The position numbers were made by a program, and so were the translations under genes. A DNA stretch of 9,216 nucleotides, taken from positions 1 through 9,216 of the forward strand of contig DOSQ01000174.1 of the NCBI GenBank assembly GCA_003512125.1, read 5' to 3'. The notes below the pieces were generated by a model. That model was not told the DNA's origin, did not search any database, and was given only the letters and a program-made list of their open reading frames with translations. The stretch is from Acidaminococcaceae bacterium (lineage in GTDB: Bacteria; Bacillota; Negativicutes; Acidaminococcales; Acidaminococcaceae). This document shows, piece after piece, positions 7,396 through 9,216 of this stretch (the stretch's first letter is position 1; each line of letters begins with the position of its first letter).

Positions 7396-8745
7396 TCAGG
7401 CATTTTTATCGCCGGCAAACATATCCATAACGTCCTGGACTACTTCTGTCTGTGCAAAAACGATAACTCTGTCTCCGGCATTCAACATACTATGACCATT
7501 AGGAACCGATGCTTCACCTTCATGAACGATACCGCAGACCAGACATTCCCGGGGCAGCCGCGCACGAATCAGAGTCTTACCGTCCACCTTACACCCGGGC
7601 TGTACATTCAGTTCCAAAGCTTCCGCTTTGGCTCCTTCCAAAAGGGCTACGGATACCAGACCGCCCTGACGGACGAACCGCATAACTTCCGCCGCGCTTA
7701 ACAGACGCGCCGATAAAGCAATATCTACACCGACCTTTGCCATAAGATCTACATATTCATTTCTGGCCACCCGTACTATTGTCTTCTTGGCGCCAAGGTG
7801 TTTTGCCAACAGCGCCAGCAACAGGTTCAGCTTGTCATCATCAGTCAGGCAGACTACGCAATCCGCTTCCGTTATACCCTCTTCCGTCAACAAGTCAATA
7901 TCCGTACCGTCACCACAGAGCACCAGACCGTTATTAAGCTGTTCCGACAAGATGCGGCAGCGTTCCTTGTCTTTTTCAATGACTTTCACAAAAACGCCCT
8001 GTTTTTCCAGCATTTGCGCCAACATGCGTCCGGCACGCCCCGCCCCGATCAAAAGCACCCGTTCCAGTTTTTCATAGCGGGACTCAAAGTTCACTTCAAA
8101 GTCTTTAATGACTTCCTGGCTTCCCACAAAGTACACGTTATCACCGGGTTCCAGAATGTCATCGCCGTGGGGGATGATCATCCTGTGCTTCCGGAAAATC
8201 ATAGCGATGAGGATATTGCCGGGCAGCCTGACGTTTTTCAGCGGAACGCCCAGGAACTTAAAATCATTAGGCAGTCTTGCGCCGAACATGCGTACTTTTC
8301 CGTCAGCGAAGTCATCTACGTCCAATGCGGCCGGCGTCATCAGGATGTGACTGATTTCATTTGCAGTGATCCGCTCCGGATTCAGATTCAGATCCACACC
8401 CAGAGTTTTATTCAGCAACGCAGCATCGCTGTCTGTATACTCTTCATTCCGTACCCGTGCCACAGTATGTTTGGCGCCAAAAGCTTTGGCCATACGGCAG
8501 GCGACCAGATTCACTTCGTCGCTGTCGGTTACAGCAATAAATACGTCTGCGTTACGAACTTCCGGCATATCCAGGACATCAGGCGTGCACCCATTACCCT
8601 GAATGGTTAGTACGTCAAGCGAATCTTTAACTACCTGACGGCGCTCATCATCCTGTTCGATTACAACAACATCATAAGAACCATCGGCCAACAGCTTGGC
8701 AATACTGTAACCCATTTTACCTGCACCAACTACAACAATACGCAT
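7396..8745 (-). CDS. trkA: TrkA, NAD-binding RCK regulatory subunit of Trk potassium transport
   Basis: This 449-residue soluble protein is a tandem RCK protein, the usual TrkA length and layout. The first Rossmann lobe opens with GAGKMG at 7-12 and ends its nucleotide-binding strand in an acidic VVIEQDDE at 27-34; the first TrkA-C domain lies at about 145-215. The second lobe opens with GAGRAG at 234-239 with VIEKDKE at 255-261, and the second TrkA-C domain runs from about 365 to the end. Both glycine motifs are intact, so both lobes could bind NAD(H) or ATP/ADP. TrkA forms a tetrameric ring under TrkH and gates it. The ATG at 8745 has AGGTGA 4 nt upstream. It is the only trkA in the window and is followed by three trkH genes on the same strand, which it may all serve. 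It is probably the first gene of the unit, reading from the promoter region near 8840. Confidence 0.95.
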   Translation of the reverse strand: MRIVVVGAGKMGYSIAKLLADGSYDVVVIEQDDERRQVVKDSLDVLTIQGNGCTPDVLDMPEVRNADVFIAVTDSDEVNLVACRMAKAFGAKHTVARVRNEEYTDSDAALLNKTLGVDLNLNPERITANEISHILMTPAALDVDDFADGKVRMFGARLPNDFKFLGVPLKNVRLPGNILIAMIFRKHRMIIPHGDDILEPGDNVYFVGSQEVIKDFEVNFESRYEKLERVLLIGAGRAGRMLAQMLEKQGVFVKVIEKDKERCRILSEQLNNGLVLCGDGTDIDLLTEEGITEADCVVCLTDDDKLNLLLALLAKHLGAKKTIVRVARNEYVDLMAKVGVDIALSARLLSAAEVMRFVRQGGLVSVALLEGAKAEALELNVQPGCKVDGKTLIRARLPRECLVCGIVHEGEASVPNGHSMLNAGDRVIVFAQTEVVQDVMDMFAGDKNA

Positions 8746-8801
8746 AAAATCACCTGCTTATCAATTTAGTCATCAAAAAACCGGAAACGACAATTAAACA
8801 T

Positions 8802-8821
8802 TTAAAAGTCTGGTCTTTTAA
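8802..8821. repeat. Short inverted repeat in the trkA leader
   Basis: TTAAAAG and CTTTTAA form perfect 7-base arms around a 6-base centre. It lies about 60 bp upstream of the trkA start and downstream of the -10-like boxes, so in RNA it would be a weak leader hairpin and in DNA a possible operator. Its low GC and lack of a following T-run on the minus strand argue against a terminator. Confidence 0.35.
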
Positions 8822-8839
8822 AAAAATATATAGCTATAC

Positions 8840-8851
8840 ATTATAATTATA
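8840..8851 (-). promoter_or_regulatory. Candidate -10 region for the trkA transcript
   Basis: The minus strand has two abutting perfect TATAAT hexamers (8851-8846 and 8845-8840) between the rRNA terminator and trkA. No good TTGACA-like box lies 16-18 bp upstream, so the exact promoter is uncertain. A start near 8833 would give a leader of about 90 nt. Confidence 0.4.
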
Positions 8852-8903
8852 CTACCAACAAACTTTAAATGAAAGATTTTTTTAGAGGTCGCAGCCCCCA
8901 CAG

Positions 8904-8935
8904 AAAAAGCCCCCGCACATAATGTGCAGGGGCTT
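8904..8935 (-). terminator. Rho-independent terminator of the rRNA operon
   Basis: On the minus strand a GC-rich hairpin (GCCCCTGCACA / TGTGCGGGGGC, one A-C mismatch, very short loop) is followed at once by TTTTTCT. It starts about 9 nt after the 5S gene and is oriented with it. It should insulate trkA from rRNA transcription. Confidence 0.88.
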
Positions 8936-8943
8936 CGTTGTAA

Positions 8944-9057
8944 CCGGCAACAATCTATCCTCCCGGGCCGCTTCCAGCCAAGTACTTTCGACGCGTGAGA
9001 GCTTAACTGCTGTGTTCGGGATGGGAACAGGTGGGACCTCTCAGCCATCGTCACCGG
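8944..9057 (-). rRNA. rrf: 5S ribosomal RNA
   Basis: On the minus strand the region carries the 5S hallmarks: a conserved CCCATCCCGAACAC segment followed by AGCAGTTAAGCTC, and later GAAAGTACTTGG and GGGAGGATAG. The ends CCGGTGAC and GTTGCCGG pair to close helix I, which sets the boundaries to within two or three bases; the length of about 114-118 nt is normal. It lies about 80 bp after the 23S gene and directly before a strong terminator, so it ends an rRNA operon. Confidence 0.95.
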
Positions 9058-9136
9058 ATCGAACGTCTTCTCAGACCTTCAAAACTTTACAGAAGAAACT
9101 ACTCACTTTCAACTTGTCTTCGCTCACATTCTTTAA
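9058..9136 (-). other. 23S-5S internal spacer
   Basis: This spacer of about 79 bp contains no tRNA. A TCTTCT / AGAAGA pairing is possible and could be part of rRNA processing, but it is short and unremarkable. Confidence 0.5.
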
Positions 9137-9216
9137 ATCAAGCCCTCGACGGATTAGTACCGGTCCGCTCAATACATTACTGCACTTACACTCCCGGCCT
9201 ATCAACCTTGTCTTCT
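9137..9216 (-). rRNA. rrl: 23S ribosomal RNA, 3' end (partial)
   Basis: The minus strand reads the conserved 23S tail: AAGGTTGATAGGCCGGGAGTG, then GACCGGTACTAATCCGTCGAGGGCTTGA. The gene runs off the right edge, so only about 80 nt are present. The 3' end is placed by similarity to the usual GTCGAGGGCTT ending and is good to a few bases. Confidence 0.93.

Noticed and set aside
7798..8610. A 270-codon open frame on the plus strand opposite trkA
   Set aside because: It lies wholly inside the trkA gene on the other strand, has no ribosome site or recognisable motif, and trkA is certain.
8746..8880. A c-di-AMP or other K+-related riboswitch upstream of trkA
   Set aside because: The leader is short and very AT-rich, and I saw none of the conserved sequence blocks of such riboswitches.
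8818..9054. A 78-codon minus-strand frame covering the 5S region
   Set aside because: It runs through the 5S rRNA and its terminator, so it is not a protein gene.

Overview
The window is a compact stretch of bacterial chromosome with every recognisable gene on the minus strand. In transcription order (right to left) it holds the 3' end of a 23S rRNA gene, a 5S rRNA gene with a strong intrinsic terminator, trkA, three consecutive trkH-type genes, and two consecutive larA-type genes. The rRNA sequence, the GGAGG-type Shine-Dalgarno sites and the protein sequences suggest a low-to-mid GC Firmicute. I lean towards Negativicutes (an Acidaminococcaceae-like anaerobe), but that is an impression from sequence style, not a database result.

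Right end (about 8900-9216): the tail of a 16S-23S-5S operon. After its terminator comes an AT-rich gap of about 150 bp with -10-like boxes, which probably starts the trk transcript.

Middle (2830-8745): trkA encodes a two-lobed RCK/NAD-binding regulator of K+ channels. It is followed by three intact TrkH paralogues of nearly equal length (485-486 residues), called here TrkH3, TrkH2 and TrkH1 from the trkA-proximal to the trkA-distal gene. TrkH1, the most distal, has the most canonical selectivity filter and gating loop. TrkH2 and especially TrkH3 have substitutions in the pore loops, and TrkH3 also in the intramembrane gating loop. One TrkA may therefore serve several membrane subunits with different ion preference or gating. 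trkH2 and trkH1 both appear to start with TTG behind good ribosome binding sites.

Left end (30-2649): after a gap of 180 bp containing an extended -10 promoter candidate, two LarA-family (nickel-pincer 2-hydroxyacid racemase/epimerase) genes lie 19 bp apart. Both keep all the residues used for the nickel-pincer cofactor and for proton transfer. Neither the cofactor-making genes (larB, larC, larE) nor a lactate transporter is in the window, so the substrates cannot be told from context.

No mobile elements, CRISPR arrays, tRNAs or broken genes were seen, and no intergenic stretch exceeds 300 bp. The most notable feature is the trkA-trkH-trkH-trkH array with graded divergence of the pore.
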